This document shows, one piece after another, positions 7,723 through 16,851 of a stretch of DNA of 64,000 nucleotides. A program made the position numbers and the translations under genes. Every line of letters begins with the position of its first letter. Positions within the stretch are counted from its first letter, which is position 1. Origin of the DNA: JAWMQL01 sp033283165 (GTDB lineage: Bacteria; Pseudomonadota; Gammaproteobacteria; Pseudomonadales; Halieaceae); NCBI GenBank assembly GCA_033283165.1, contig JAWMQL010000004.1, positions 1 through 64,000 on the forward strand, written 5' to 3'. The notes below the pieces were generated by a model. That model was not told where the DNA came from and made no database searches. It worked only from the letters and a program-made list of their open reading frames with translations.

Positions 7723-10700
7723 TCAGGCGACGTCCAGATAGCGGGAAATATCGACCTCGTCAATCTGGGACGGGTCGAGGAAACGTTCGGCGTAGTCGAG
7801 GTAAACCCGGCCGCGAATAAACAGCTCGAAACAGTCCCTGTCTATATGTCCGTCCTGCACCATCTTGTGCAGGATATCAACCGCCACGCTGATGGGCTTG
7901 GCTTTTTTGTAGGGCCGGTCAGAGGCGGTCAGGGCCTCGAAGACATCGGCCACCGCGAGAATGCGTTCCGGGATGCTCAGTTGTTCCCCGGGCAGCTTGC
8001 GCGGATAGCCATCACCCCGCATGGTTTCATGGTGGGTCGAGGCATACCGCGGAACGTTTTTCAGCTCCTCCGGGAAGGGCAGGCTTTCCAGCATCCGTAT
8101 CGTGCTGATCATGTGCTCGTTGATCTTGAAGCGATCCTCGGCTGTCAGGGTGCCGCGGGAGATGGACAGGTTATAGACCTCGCCCTGGTTGTACAGGTGC
8201 TCCGGGATGTCCATGTTGATCCCGTATTCCGGGGGGAACTCCGCCGGCCGCTCGCGGGGGATAATGTGTTCCGGCTTATCCTGCAGGAGGTGCTCGCTGG
8301 CCGGCAGGGGAGAGGGCGCTCCGCTGCGGCGCAGTTCCTCTACCGGAGAGAGACCGATCCTGTCGTCAAAATAGCGCTGCCAGGTGCGTTGGCTGATCGC
8401 GCGCAGGCGCTCCCGCTTTGCTTCGTCGAGGGATTCACCACCGACGTTGCATTCCGCGACAAAAGCAAAGTCCTGTTCCAGTTGCGCCCACTCCCGCCGC
8501 AGTTCTTCCTGTAATTCGTCCGCCCGGTCCGGGTGCTCAGCCAGTTCTCGCAGGTATTTGATTTCCGCGTCCCTGCGAAGAACCTCGAAACGCATACGAA
8601 CCTCGTGGATACGGTTGTAGATCACCTCCAGTTTGCTGCCTTTGTCGACGATATTTTCGGGAGTCGTAATCTTGCCGCAGTCGTGCAGCCAGGCGGCAAT
8701 GCGGTACTCACGCCATTGGTCATCGCTCTCGAGCCTGAAATCGGCGAAGGGCGGACGGTTGCTGTCGGAGGCTGCTGCGGCCAGCATCAGGGCAAGTTCG
8801 GGTACCCGTTCACAGTGGCCGCCTGTGTAGGCGGACTTTTCGTCAATCGCGCCTGCGATCAGCTCGATAAAAGCGTCCATGAGGCGCCGTTGGGCCTCCT
8901 CGTACGCGCGGATGGAGGCCACCATGGCCACCATTGATTCTGATAGCTCATTCAGTTCCTTGACCTGCGTGTCTACCTGCTGAACGTCCTCGTAACGCCG
9001 GTCCCGGACCTTGTCGTTTTCCACCGCAAGCTGCTTTATCGGCCGCACGATCGGACCGGCGAAATACCACGACAGCGGGGTCAGCAACAGCAGGAACGCG
9101 CCGGTGATACCGATCGATATCCACACCTTCTTCATGAACGGACCCACGATGGATTGCTCCGAGACAAGTACCCCGAAGTACAACGGTTCGTCTTTGTCCT
9201 GGTGCAAGGTGGCGCCGTAAACAAAATAGGGCTGGCCATTGTGCTCGATCTCGATCAGTGCGTTTTCCAGGGCGGGATCCCGCGCCACGTCGATCATTCT
9301 TTCACTGGGTACGGTGGCATGGTCGTGCGATTCAGCGTCGTATACGATGCCCAGCCACTTGTCCCGCAGGAACGCGCGCTGTTCCTCGGATCCCGCCGCG
9401 ATAGCCTTGTTCAGTACACTGAGCAAGGTGCTTTGCTCTTTATGGACCATGAGGTGGAGCGAGCTGTTTCCGGCCAGTGCCGATCCATCCGCCAACGGGT
9501 GGTAGCTGATGCCTTCGAGGTAATAGTGCCTTTGCAGGTAGCGCAGGATCATTTCATGATCCAGCGTCGCATCCGCAGCACCCGACAGAACCAGTTTCAG
9601 CGACTCCAGGGTACTGCGGGTCTCGACGATTTCGATGCCGGGGAAGTTGCTGCGGACCAGCGGTATGGAGCCCCAGCCTGCGGGTATGGCCAGTCGTTTA
9701 CCGTCCAGGGCGGCCAACCCGTCAGCCGCTTCAAATCCATCCCGGGTTGCCAGAGAGATCGGCATTTCCAGCACCGGGATACTGTAACTGCCCCAGTCCT
9801 CCCGTTCCCGTGAGCGCGTGACCGGGTGCAGGATGTCGATTTCTCCACGCCGGAACCGTTCGACCAGTCCGGTCCAGGTCAATCCATTCACGAACTGGAA
9901 CTCCAGGCCGGTCATGGTTGAAATCAGGCGGAAAACATCGATGAAAAAACCCTCGGGGTGTCCCGATACCGCGTAATCCAGCGGTGGCCAGTTCATTTCG
10001 TTGGACACGCGAAGCGGTGGTTGCTGCGCAATCCAGGTGCGTTCTGCGGCAGTCAGGGACAGCGCCGGAGCGGGAGGCAATTCCGGCGGGGCTTCCGCGG
10101 AGCGGCTGCTCGCGATGACCTCGCCGGCATTGTTATACAGCATCAATTCACCGTACTTTGCGGCCTGCTGCTGTCTCAGAAAGTCAGAGATCGAGCGCAT
10201 GGTCAGGTCCAGGGCCACTACGCTGTCGCTACCGACAACCCGTTTTGAGACGGTCTGGCCGGTCTCCCCCGACTGGTCAAACAGGTAGGGCGCACTGGCC
10301 ACAGACTGTGCGGTGAGCAGGGCATTTTTGTACCAGCCGCGCTTGCGTGGATCAAATTCGCTGGGCTCCTGTCTTTTAATCCGCGTGTTCAGTTCCGAAT
10401 CAAGGTACTCGAAGCGACGGACCCGCTGGCCCTTGTCGTATCCCATACTGATCAAGACCCAGCGATCAGAGTGCATGGCGCCAAGAGCACCGCGGGTATG
10501 TCGGCTGGATTCCAGGTTGATCAGCTCGACGAATTTTCCGTCGGGATGGCCAACGTATACGCCGTGAATCAGCGGGTTGTTGCGCAGGGCGCTGATGAAG
10601 ACCTCTCTCTGAGCGGGCGTGTATTCGCCGTATGCCAGCTCGGGGTTGGAGGCCAGCAGGTCGATCAGGTTGGTATTGCGAATGCTCAGGCTGCGAATCT

Positions 10701-10878
10701 CGGTGGTGACTGCGTTCGCCGCAATGGTGTACAGCGTATGGGCTGATTCCCGCGCCTGTTGCTGGCCAAAGTAATATTGCAGGCCAATGGCCAGGGCGGC
10801 AGTCAGCGTCGTGGCGAGGGTGAAGAAAGTCAGGACCGTGGCGCGGATGCCGAGTCGTTTTCGGTGTTTCTCGCTCAT
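7723..10878 (-). CDS. HD-GYP-type receptor with two extracytoplasmic sensor domains
   Basis: A 1051-residue protein from MSEKHRKRLG (a start 13 codons earlier is possible). Order: TM helix (about 12-35); a Cache-like periplasmic region (about 40-260) with the DPRKRGWY motif; a bacterial family-3 solute-binding-protein domain (about 275-520, starting WIAQQPPLRV and containing RRGEIDILHPVT); a second TM (about 580-602); a HAMP-like linker; then a phosphohydrolase domain with the HD pair in AAWLHDCGK and the HHETMRGDGYP motif. HD-GYP proteins hydrolyse cyclic di-GMP. About 180 residues separate the HD pair from the HHE motif, longer than in compact HD-GYP domains, and the GYP motif is non-canonical (see findings). 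It probably couples binding of a small solute to c-di-GMP breakdown. Confidence 0.82.
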   Translation of the reverse strand: MSEKHRKRLGIRATVLTFFTLATTLTAALAIGLQYYFGQQQARESAHTLYTIAANAVTTEIRSLSIRNTNLIDLLASNPELAYGEYTPAQREVFISALRNNPLIHGVYVGHPDGKFVELINLESSRHTRGALGAMHSDRWVLISMGYDKGQRVRRFEYLDSELNTRIKRQEPSEFDPRKRGWYKNALLTAQSVASAPYLFDQSGETGQTVSKRVVGSDSVVALDLTMRSISDFLRQQQAAKYGELMLYNNAGEVIASSRSAEAPPELPPAPALSLTAAERTWIAQQPPLRVSNEMNWPPLDYAVSGHPEGFFIDVFRLISTMTGLEFQFVNGLTWTGLVERFRRGEIDILHPVTRSREREDWGSYSIPVLEMPISLATRDGFEAADGLAALDGKRLAIPAGWGSIPLVRSNFPGIEIVETRSTLESLKLVLSGAADATLDHEMILRYLQRHYYLEGISYHPLADGSALAGNSSLHLMVHKEQSTLLSVLNKAIAAGSEEQRAFLRDKWLGIVYDAESHDHATVPSERMIDVARDPALENALIEIEHNGQPYFVYGATLHQDKDEPLYFGVLVSEQSIVGPFMKKVWISIGITGAFLLLLTPLSWYFAGPIVRPIKQLAVENDKVRDRRYEDVQQVDTQVKELNELSESMVAMVASIRAYEEAQRRLMDAFIELIAGAIDEKSAYTGGHCERVPELALMLAAAASDSNRPPFADFRLESDDQWREYRIAAWLHDCGKITTPENIVDKGSKLEVIYNRIHEVRMRFEVLRRDAEIKYLRELAEHPDRADELQEELRREWAQLEQDFAFVAECNVGGESLDEAKRERLRAISQRTWQRYFDDRIGLSPVEELRRSGAPSPLPASEHLLQDKPEHIIPRERPAEFPPEYGINMDIPEHLYNQGEVYNLSISRGTLTAEDRFKINEHMISTIRMLESLPFPEELKNVPRYASTHHETMRGDGYPRKLPGEQLSIPERILAVADVFEALTASDRPYKKAKPISVAVDILHKMVQDGHIDRDCFELFIRGRVYLDYAERFLDPSQIDEVDISRYLDVA

Positions 10879-10973
10879 AGTGCCCGGAAGACGGTGGTTG
10901 AAGAAATTACCCAGCAATAAAGCACAGTTGACCTTGTTAGGACAGTACAGGCTTCACAATTTCGCGGGCCAGG

Positions 10974-11933
10974 TCAGCCGGATAGCGCTTTCAGAAAAGT
11001 TTCCCGGTCGGCGTTGCCGCCGCTGAGGACAATGCCGACCCTGGCACCCCGGTTAAGACGCCGCTCCGCGCACAGGGCGGCCAGGGCAGCGGCACCGGCT
11101 CCCTCGGCGACGTTGTGACAGTCCTGGAACAGTTGCCGCATGGCCTGGAGAACGGCGTCGTCATCGACCGCGATAATGCGGGCGACACCCGCACGGATAA
11201 CCTCCAGGGCGTCGGGATTGGGCACCCGCACGGCTAGCCCGTCGGCCAGGGTGTCGGCGCTGTCGGTGCTGATACAGGCGCCCTGCTCGAAAGAGCGCTG
11301 GTAACAGTCCGCCAGGCTGGACACCACCCCCACGATCTCGGTGTCCAGTCCCAGCGCGTCGCGGGCGCTCACCACACCGCAGATGCCGGATCCCAGGCCT
11401 ATCGGCACGTAGACCCGCGCCAGATCGGGGCACTGGCGCAGAAATTCCAGGGCATAGGTGCCCACGCCGCGGACCAGTGCCGGATGAAAGGAGGGGACCA
11501 TGGTGTAGCCGCGCGCCGTTGCCACCTCCCTCGCGCGAGGAATCGCGGCGTCGAAGTCGCGACCGTGAATGATCAACTCCGCCCCCAGGGCGCGCATGGC
11601 GGCATTTTTTTCCGGATTGTTGCCTTCGGGTACCACCACGACGGTCCTCAGGCCCAGTCTGCCTGCGGCGAAGGCAATACTCTGGCCATGATTGCCCCGG
11701 GTCGCTGCTACCACCCCCTGCAGGGACGGGTCCCGCTGCTTCAGGTCCTGCAGGTACACCAGGCCCCCGCGCACCTTGAAGGCCCCGGTCGGGTTGTGAT
11801 TCTCGTGCTTGACCCAGACTTCGCAACCGCAGTGTTCACTCAACAGCGGCCACTCCAGTTGGGGGGAGGGGAGCATGTGCGCGTAAACCACCTGCGCCGC
11901 CTGTTCCAGTTCTGTCAAGCCGGGGAGGCGCAT
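10974..11933 (-). CDS. Threonine/serine dehydratase-like PLP enzyme
   Basis: A 319-residue fold-type II PLP enzyme. It shows the lysine motif NPTGAFKVRGG, the GNHGQS asparagine-loop, the Gly-rich PLP phosphate site GLGSGICG, and a C-terminal SGGNAD motif. This matches biosynthetic/catabolic threonine dehydratases lacking the ACT regulatory domain; closely related serine racemases or hydroxyaspartate dehydratases cannot be excluded. Signature residues favour ammonia-lyase chemistry (threonine to 2-oxobutyrate). It stands alone downstream of the Ig-like lipoprotein gene and upstream of the HD-GYP gene. Confidence 0.8.
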   Translation of the reverse strand: MRLPGLTELEQAAQVVYAHMLPSPQLEWPLLSEHCGCEVWVKHENHNPTGAFKVRGGLVYLQDLKQRDPSLQGVVAATRGNHGQSIAFAAGRLGLRTVVVVPEGNNPEKNAAMRALGAELIIHGRDFDAAIPRAREVATARGYTMVPSFHPALVRGVGTYALEFLRQCPDLARVYVPIGLGSGICGVVSARDALGLDTEIVGVVSSLADCYQRSFEQGACISTDSADTLADGLAVRVPNPDALEVIRAGVARIIAVDDDAVLQAMRQLFQDCHNVAEGAGAAALAALCAERRLNRGARVGIVLSGGNADRETFLKALSG

Positions 11934-11962
11934 GTGTCATCCTGCCAGTCGTCGCTGCCGCC

Positions 11963-12030
11963 ATGCCCGGTAAAACGGGGCACGCTGTCCCTGGCTCTCG
12001 CGACACAGCGTGCCCCTCTTTTCGGGCATA
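11963..12030. repeat. Inverted pair of the dispersed repeat (copies 1 and 2)
   Basis: Two copies of the same ~27-bp element face each other: ATGCCCGGTAAAACGGGG at 11963 on the plus strand and TATGCCCGAAAAGAGGGG starting at 12030 on the minus strand. Each continues into CACGCTGT. The arms could fold into an imperfect stem of about 25 bp with a loop of about 14 bases. The same element recurs near 44.57, 46.08 and 59.91 kb. It lies between the stop of the Ig-like gene and the start of the dehydratase gene. Confidence 0.75.
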
Positions 12031-12046
12031 CCGTCCATCCATGGAC

Positions 12047-12076
12047 ATAAAAAAGCCGCGACGTCATGCCGCGGCC
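12047..12076 (-). terminator. Rho-independent terminator of the Ig-like lipoprotein gene
   Basis: Read on the minus strand, GCCGCG and CGCGGC form a stem around a short loop, immediately followed by six Ts. It begins about 20 bases after the stop codon at 12095, so it should end the Ig-like lipoprotein transcript before the dehydratase gene. Confidence 0.85.
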
Positions 12077-12094
12077 GGTGTTTCGTTAGATGTT

Positions 12095-14335
12095 TCAGCC
12101 GCCGGTAGACAGCCCGTCACCGCCGCCATCGCCTGGCTCTGGCTCCGGATCGGGAGCGTTACAGGTGTAGGTGGTGATGAGCGGTGTACCGCCGCTGGGC
12201 GTCACCGTGATTGTCACGCTGCCCTTGCCCTTGGTGCGCAGCGGGAAGCTGAAGGCACCGATGGCATTGCTGTCCGCTATGGTGATGGATTCCACCGGGG
12301 TCACTACCTCGCACTCGTCGGCGCCGCTTACATCGATGGTGGTGCCGCCGGCAGGCCGGTTGTTGAACAGATCGGACACGAACACATTGTACGAGTCGCC
12401 CTGCTCCGTCACGGTGCGAACATTACGCGCCAGGTCAACCAGCAGCAGGTAGAAGTCGGACTGGGAGGACATCACCAGCACGATATCCTTACGCACATTC
12501 AGCAACTCCCGGCTGCAGTACACACCGTCCCCGGCGGGCGGACAGAGGCTGCCGTTGTACACCCCGTTCGGGAACTGGGGCGGGTCGACGTTCAGGCTGA
12601 AGCGGCCGTCGCCGTCAAAGTCGACGAAGGTTTCCTCGGCCCCCGCAATTTCACAGCCCGCACCGGCATTGGTGGGGCAACCCTGCTCCGGTGTGTACAG
12701 ACCGTCTTCGTTGTGATCGATGAAGGCTTCGGTCAGGTTATCGAAGTCCTCGTTGCGGTCGTAGAGACCGTTACCGTTGGCGTCGACAAAGGTTTCCTCA
12801 CCCACCGCGGTCACCAGGATGGTGGTGCGCAAGCCCCGGGTATAGCCCAGGTCGGAGGGGCAGGGGCCTTTGCTGCCCTTGTGCTCCGGACAGCGATAGC
12901 CGGGGCTGAAGATGGTTTTCACCAGGTCCTGGTTGAATGTCGGCAGGCGCGGGTCCTGACTGGTCCAGGTGACCGAACAGGCGCCGCCGCTGGTGACACA
13001 GGAGCTCTGTATGGAACCGTACTCGGTGGTGAAAGTGGCGCTGGTGCCGTCGGCCACCGGGTTGTTGAACTTGTCCGCCATGCGCACGGTGATGGTCGCG
13101 GTCTTGCCGTCGAAATCCAGCGCGCCGCCCACGTTCAGCAGGCTGGTGGACAGGCTGGTGGAGTTCTGGTCCGGCAGGCCGGTGCTGATCACGATGGGGT
13201 CGGATACCGTGGTGAGCGGCGGCCCACCCTCCTCATTCTCGGTGATCGCGGTGACACGTACCGAAGTAGAGACGTTGCCGGACTGGATGATGGTTTTCAC
13301 CTCGCCATTCTGGTCCGTAAAACCGCTGCTGTTGAGCAACTCGATGCCACCGACCTGGGTGGACAGTTCGAAGGCCACCAGCACGCCAGAAATGGGTGTC
13401 CCCGCACCCTCGCTAGAGGCGTCGCCAGCAACCACCCGGAAGGTGATGGTCGCGGTCTCGGGACGGTCCGGGGTGCCCGTGCCCTTGAGCGAGATCAGGC
13501 CGCTTTCCGGGGTGACCGAAATAAAATCCACCGAATTGGCGGTGGCCGAGGCGACACTCAAGATGGCGCTGGCGGTCGCGGCTGAGCCCTCGACGATAGC
13601 GGTGATTTCATCGTCCGCGCCACAGCTCTTGTCGGTGTAGGTCGCCTGTACCTGGCCATCGGTGGTGGAGATCTTTTTCGGCAGGGTAGCCGTACCGCTG
13701 AGCGAGCAACCGCTGCTCAGCCTGATCGTCTCGACGGTGTCTACCAGAGCATCGTCGGCGTCCACTACCGACAGTGACAGCAGGGCGGTACCGCCGGAGG
13801 AGATGGAGTCGGCGTTCAGGCCGATCACCCCATCCTGGAATATCCCGTCGACAAAGGTGCCCAGGCGCACGTCGGCCTGGCCGACCTGGAAGTTGAGTTC
13901 GCCGCTGAAGGGCCCGCCCTCGACGCCGTCCACCGTGACGGTCACGGAGCCCGCTCCCTGGGTGCCGTCAGACGTGATCTGGAAGGTGGCTTCGCCGTCC
14001 TCGTCGGTCAGGGCCGAGCCGCTGGCGGGCACGATGGTGCCGATGGAAGCCGCGGCCTTGACCACGACTTCGGCGATCGGCGCGCCGTTGGGGCCCTTGC
14101 GGGTGATACGCACCAGCAGGGTGCCGGGGCGGGTGCTGGTGATTTCGCTGGTGGGGTTGCCGACGTCGTCGTATAACTCGACCGTGACGAAGAGTTCGTC
14201 GTCATTGTCGGTTTCACCGAGGAAGCCACCGCCGCCACCGCCGCCGCCACCACCACCTCCGCAGGCGGTCAGGCCCAGTGCCAGCAATAAGGTGAGCGTG
14301 AGCCGGTTCAGGAGTGTGGCAAACCTGGTAGTCAT
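12095..14335 (-). CDS. Large Ig-like-repeat surface lipoprotein with poly-glycine linker
   Basis: A 746-residue protein. The signal peptide ends in the lipobox LTAC, whose Cys would be lipidated, followed directly by twelve glycines encoded by GGC/GGT codons. The rest is built from Thr/Ser/Gly-rich beta-sandwich repeats of the bacterial Ig-like (Big_1/invasin-like) type, for example the pattern 'TDQNGEVKT' and 'TDEDGEATFQ' near strand ends. Around residues 510-600 there are calcium-binding-like DxNxDG loops (DANGNGLYD, DHNEDGLY, DFDGDGRF) with several cysteines. The C-terminus is low-complexity (EPEPGDGGGDG). It is probably an outer-membrane, surface-exposed adhesin or structural lipoprotein; no enzyme domain is visible. 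Confidence 0.78.
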   Translation of the reverse strand: MTTRFATLLNRLTLTLLLALGLTACGGGGGGGGGGGGFLGETDNDDELFVTVELYDDVGNPTSEITSTRPGTLLVRITRKGPNGAPIAEVVVKAAASIGTIVPASGSALTDEDGEATFQITSDGTQGAGSVTVTVDGVEGGPFSGELNFQVGQADVRLGTFVDGIFQDGVIGLNADSISSGGTALLSLSVVDADDALVDTVETIRLSSGCSLSGTATLPKKISTTDGQVQATYTDKSCGADDEITAIVEGSAATASAILSVASATANSVDFISVTPESGLISLKGTGTPDRPETATITFRVVAGDASSEGAGTPISGVLVAFELSTQVGGIELLNSSGFTDQNGEVKTIIQSGNVSTSVRVTAITENEEGGPPLTTVSDPIVISTGLPDQNSTSLSTSLLNVGGALDFDGKTATITVRMADKFNNPVADGTSATFTTEYGSIQSSCVTSGGACSVTWTSQDPRLPTFNQDLVKTIFSPGYRCPEHKGSKGPCPSDLGYTRGLRTTILVTAVGEETFVDANGNGLYDRNEDFDNLTEAFIDHNEDGLYTPEQGCPTNAGAGCEIAGAEETFVDFDGDGRFSLNVDPPQFPNGVYNGSLCPPAGDGVYCSRELLNVRKDIVLVMSSQSDFYLLLVDLARNVRTVTEQGDSYNVFVSDLFNNRPAGGTTIDVSGADECEVVTPVESITIADSNAIGAFSFPLRTKGKGSVTITVTPSGGTPLITTYTCNAPDPEPEPGDGGGDGLSTGG

Positions 14336-14632
14336 TGTTGTCCCCTTTTGCCCTCTGTGCAGAGAGTCTTAATATTGTGCGAATGGTCTTTCTTGATTCT
14401 GCTGGGTTTCCCCACAGAGTCAACCACGCAGCCCCGATTTCTCTAGATTATCATGCTTAAAGTGCGGAAACTTTAGAAATAACATGGCGATAGCCACTTT
14501 TTGTGATTTTCTACACAAAGTTCCACCGGCTCTTCACTGTCGCTCTCAGAACTGCTGACGCAAGTGTTATTCGATCAGGTTATATCACTGGTGGGATTGC
14601 CTCGGGGCTGGCGATAACGAGGCATTCCGACG
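14336..14632. other. Intergenic region, promoter side of the Ig-like lipoprotein gene
   Basis: About 300 bases, noticeably more AT-rich than the flanking genes. No convincing ORF. It holds a small palindrome CTCTGTGCAGAG at 14353 and a GATAAT-like box on the minus strand near 14446, so the promoter for the lipoprotein gene is presumably here, but no full -35/-10 pair is clear. Next to the NRAMP stop there is a GCCTCG/CGAGGC inverted repeat without a T-run. Confidence 0.4.
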
Positions 14633-15862
14633 TCAGCTACCGAACACCCCGGCCAGCTTGACCAGGCCCAGGCCGATGGCCACGGCGACTACCAGTGCAC
14701 CCAGTACATTGCCCCAGGCGCCATTACAGTAAGCGCCCAGCAGGCTGCGGCGGTTCATCACCAGCAACAGGAAGATCGCCACTACCGGCAGCAACAGGCC
14801 ATTGGCGGCCTGGGCGAACAGGATTGCCGCCAGCGGCCGGGTGCCCAGCGCGGCAAACGAGGTTCCGGCTGCCAGCACCAGAATCCAGACCAGCCTAAAC
14901 CCCGGTGCGTCCAGGCCGTTGTGCCAGCCCAGGGCACCGCAAACCGCGTAGGAGGCGGCCAGTGGTGCGGTGATGGCACTGGTCAGGCCGCCGGCGAACA
15001 GGCCGGAGGCAAACACGTAAGGCGCCGCCGGTCCCAGCAGGGGTTCCAACTGGGAGGCCATGCTCTGGCTGTCCAGCGCCAGCCCCGCGCCGAAAAATGC
15101 CGCGGCCGCGGTACTCATGATCGCCAGGGTGATCAGGCCGCCGAGGCCGATCGACAGTCCGGTATCGAGACGAGACTCGCGCAGCGCCTGCGCCAGCGGC
15201 AGACTGGCCGGCCACTTCTCACGCACCGCGTTGGCGTGCAGAAACAGGTTATAGGGTACTACCGTGGTGCCCACCAGAGCGATCGCCGTGGTCGTGGCCC
15301 CGGCCGGCAGAGAGGGCTTTGCCAGGCCCTGCAGCAGCTGAGCCGGGGCGGGCGCCACCACCAGCGCGGTCAACAGGAATACCGCGCTCATCACCAGGAC
15401 CAGGGCGATCAGCACCCGCTCCAGCAGCCGGTAGCGGCCGCTGGACAGCAGCGCGGCGGCGGCCGCACCGATCACCAGCGACCAGTTGCCCGTGCCGACC
15501 TCGCTGACCGAAGCCAGGGCCAGTGCCGCGCCGGCGATGTTGCCGGCCTCGTAGGCCGCATTGCCCAGGCCGACAGCGGCCACCACCAGGATCACGGCCA
15601 GTCGGCCGAACCAGCGGCTCTCAAAGCTGCTGCGCATCGCTTCCGCCAGTCCAGATCGGGTCACCAGGCCCACCCGGGCGGCCATCTCCTGCAGTACCAG
15701 TGTCGCAAAGACGGAAAACGCCAGCGCCCAGAGCAGGGCGAATCCAAAGCTGGCGCCCGCTGTACTGGCGGTGGTGATGGTGCCCGGCCCGATAAAGGCC
15801 GCGGTAACCAGTACCCCCGGGCCAAAACGTCCGCGCCGAACCCCGCTGTGCTCGTCTGTCAT
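14633..15862 (-). CDS. NRAMP-family transporter with altered metal-site motif
   Basis: A 409-residue polytopic membrane protein from ATG 15862 (GGGGGGCG upstream), with about 11 hydrophobic helices and the LeuT-like NRAMP layout. TM1 reads AAFIGPGTITTAST where Mn/Fe NRAMPs have DPGN, so the metal-ligand Asp and Asn are replaced by Gly and Thr. TM6 reads VVPYNLFLHA instead of the usual A-x-M-P-H-N. NRAMP-like proteins with altered sites transport other substrates (for example Mg2+ or Al3+) in characterised cases; the substrate here is open. Divergent from the glycosyltransferase gene. Confidence 0.77.
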   Translation of the reverse strand: MTDEHSGVRRGRFGPGVLVTAAFIGPGTITTASTAGASFGFALLWALAFSVFATLVLQEMAARVGLVTRSGLAEAMRSSFESRWFGRLAVILVVAAVGLGNAAYEAGNIAGAALALASVSEVGTGNWSLVIGAAAAALLSSGRYRLLERVLIALVLVMSAVFLLTALVVAPAPAQLLQGLAKPSLPAGATTTAIALVGTTVVPYNLFLHANAVREKWPASLPLAQALRESRLDTGLSIGLGGLITLAIMSTAAAAFFGAGLALDSQSMASQLEPLLGPAAPYVFASGLFAGGLTSAITAPLAASYAVCGALGWHNGLDAPGFRLVWILVLAAGTSFAALGTRPLAAILFAQAANGLLLPVVAIFLLLVMNRRSLLGAYCNGAWGNVLGALVVAVAIGLGLVKLAGVFGS

Positions 15863-15945
15863 AACTTGCGCCCCCCAGGCCGGCAAGCGTTACAGTCCCC
15901 GGCGCCCCTGTCCAGTCCTGTCAGCGCTGTTATCTAACTGCTACC

Positions 15946-16800
15946 ATGGCGGCGATGACGCCCGCCGCCGCCAGCAAGACTTTCCTGACCGTCTCTGTCG
16001 TGTTATTCCAGAGTGACCTCGCATTATTGAGTGCTACCCTCGCCAGCCTGGTGCGGGCGGTGCAGGCCGCAGTGGAGCAGGATGAATTGCAGGGTGCCGA
16101 ATTATTGCTGGTCGACAATACCGGTCGCGAGGACTACGCCGAGGCTGTGCGTGCCGCCCTCGCGAGCCTGCCAACCGGGGGCGGCCTGTCGGGGCACTAC
16201 ATCGCGACGGAGCGCAACCTGGGATTTGGCGGCGGGCACAACCTCGCCCTGGGCCGGGCCCAGGGCAACGCTTTCCTGGTCCTGAACCCGGACGTGGAAT
16301 TGCGGCCCGACAGCCTGGCCCGGGGCATGGCCCGGCTGCGACAGGATGCAGACAGCGTTATTTTGAGCCCGTTGGTGCAAAACGAAGAGGGAGCCAGAGA
16401 ATACCTGTGCAAGCGCTATCCCTCGGTGCTGGTACTGTTCCTGCGAGCCTTTGCGCCCGCCCGACTGCAGGCACTGTTTGCGGCGCGCCTGGCGCACTAC
16501 GAGGCGCGGGATTTGTGCGGTGACTGTCCTGCAGCGGTGCCCCTGGCCAGTGGTTGCTTCATGCTGATGCGCACTGCCGACCTGCGCCACCTGGAAGGTT
16601 TCGACGAGGAGTACTTCCTTTATTTCGAGGATTTCGACCTGTCGCTACGAGCAGCGCACCTGGGACAGGTGCTGTATTTCCCCGGCATGGTGATCGTCCA
16701 CCACGGTGGCTACGCAGCCAGCAAGGGCCTGCGGCATATACGCCTGTTCCTGGCGGCGGGCCTGCGTTTTTTCCGCCGGCACGGCTGGCAATGGATATAG
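15946..16800 (+). CDS. Family 2 glycosyltransferase (rhamnosyltransferase-like)
   Basis: A 284-residue GT-A enzyme starting near MAAMTPAAASKTF (the Met at 15955 is an alternative). Visible motifs: LLLVDNTG after the first strand, ATERNLGFGGGHN (nucleotide-sugar loop), the metal-binding LVLNPDVEL, and the acceptor-side motif GFDEEYFLYFEDFDLSLRA typical of WbbL/rhamnosyltransferase-like GT2 enzymes. It probably adds a sugar to a cell-surface glycan on the cytoplasmic face of the membrane. No other polysaccharide genes are adjacent. Confidence 0.85.
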   Translation: MAAMTPAAASKTFLTVSVVLFQSDLALLSATLASLVRAVQAAVEQDELQGAELLLVDNTGREDYAEAVRAALASLPTGGGLSGHYIATERNLGFGGGHNLALGRAQGNAFLVLNPDVELRPDSLARGMARLRQDADSVILSPLVQNEEGAREYLCKRYPSVLVLFLRAFAPARLQALFAARLAHYEARDLCGDCPAAVPLASGCFMLMRTADLRHLEGFDEEYFLYFEDFDLSLRAAHLGQVLYFPGMVIVHHGGYAASKGLRHIRLFLAAGLRFFRRHGWQWI

Positions 16801-16851
16801 CACGGCTATCAAAGCTGGTAGACTGCACGCCATGAATCGAGCTGCGCACCC

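Noticed and set aside
11963..13585. 540-codon plus-strand ORF opposite the Ig-like lipoprotein
   Set aside because: The minus-strand frame has a signal peptide, lipobox, Ig-like repeats and a terminator. The plus frame is low-complexity antisense sequence.
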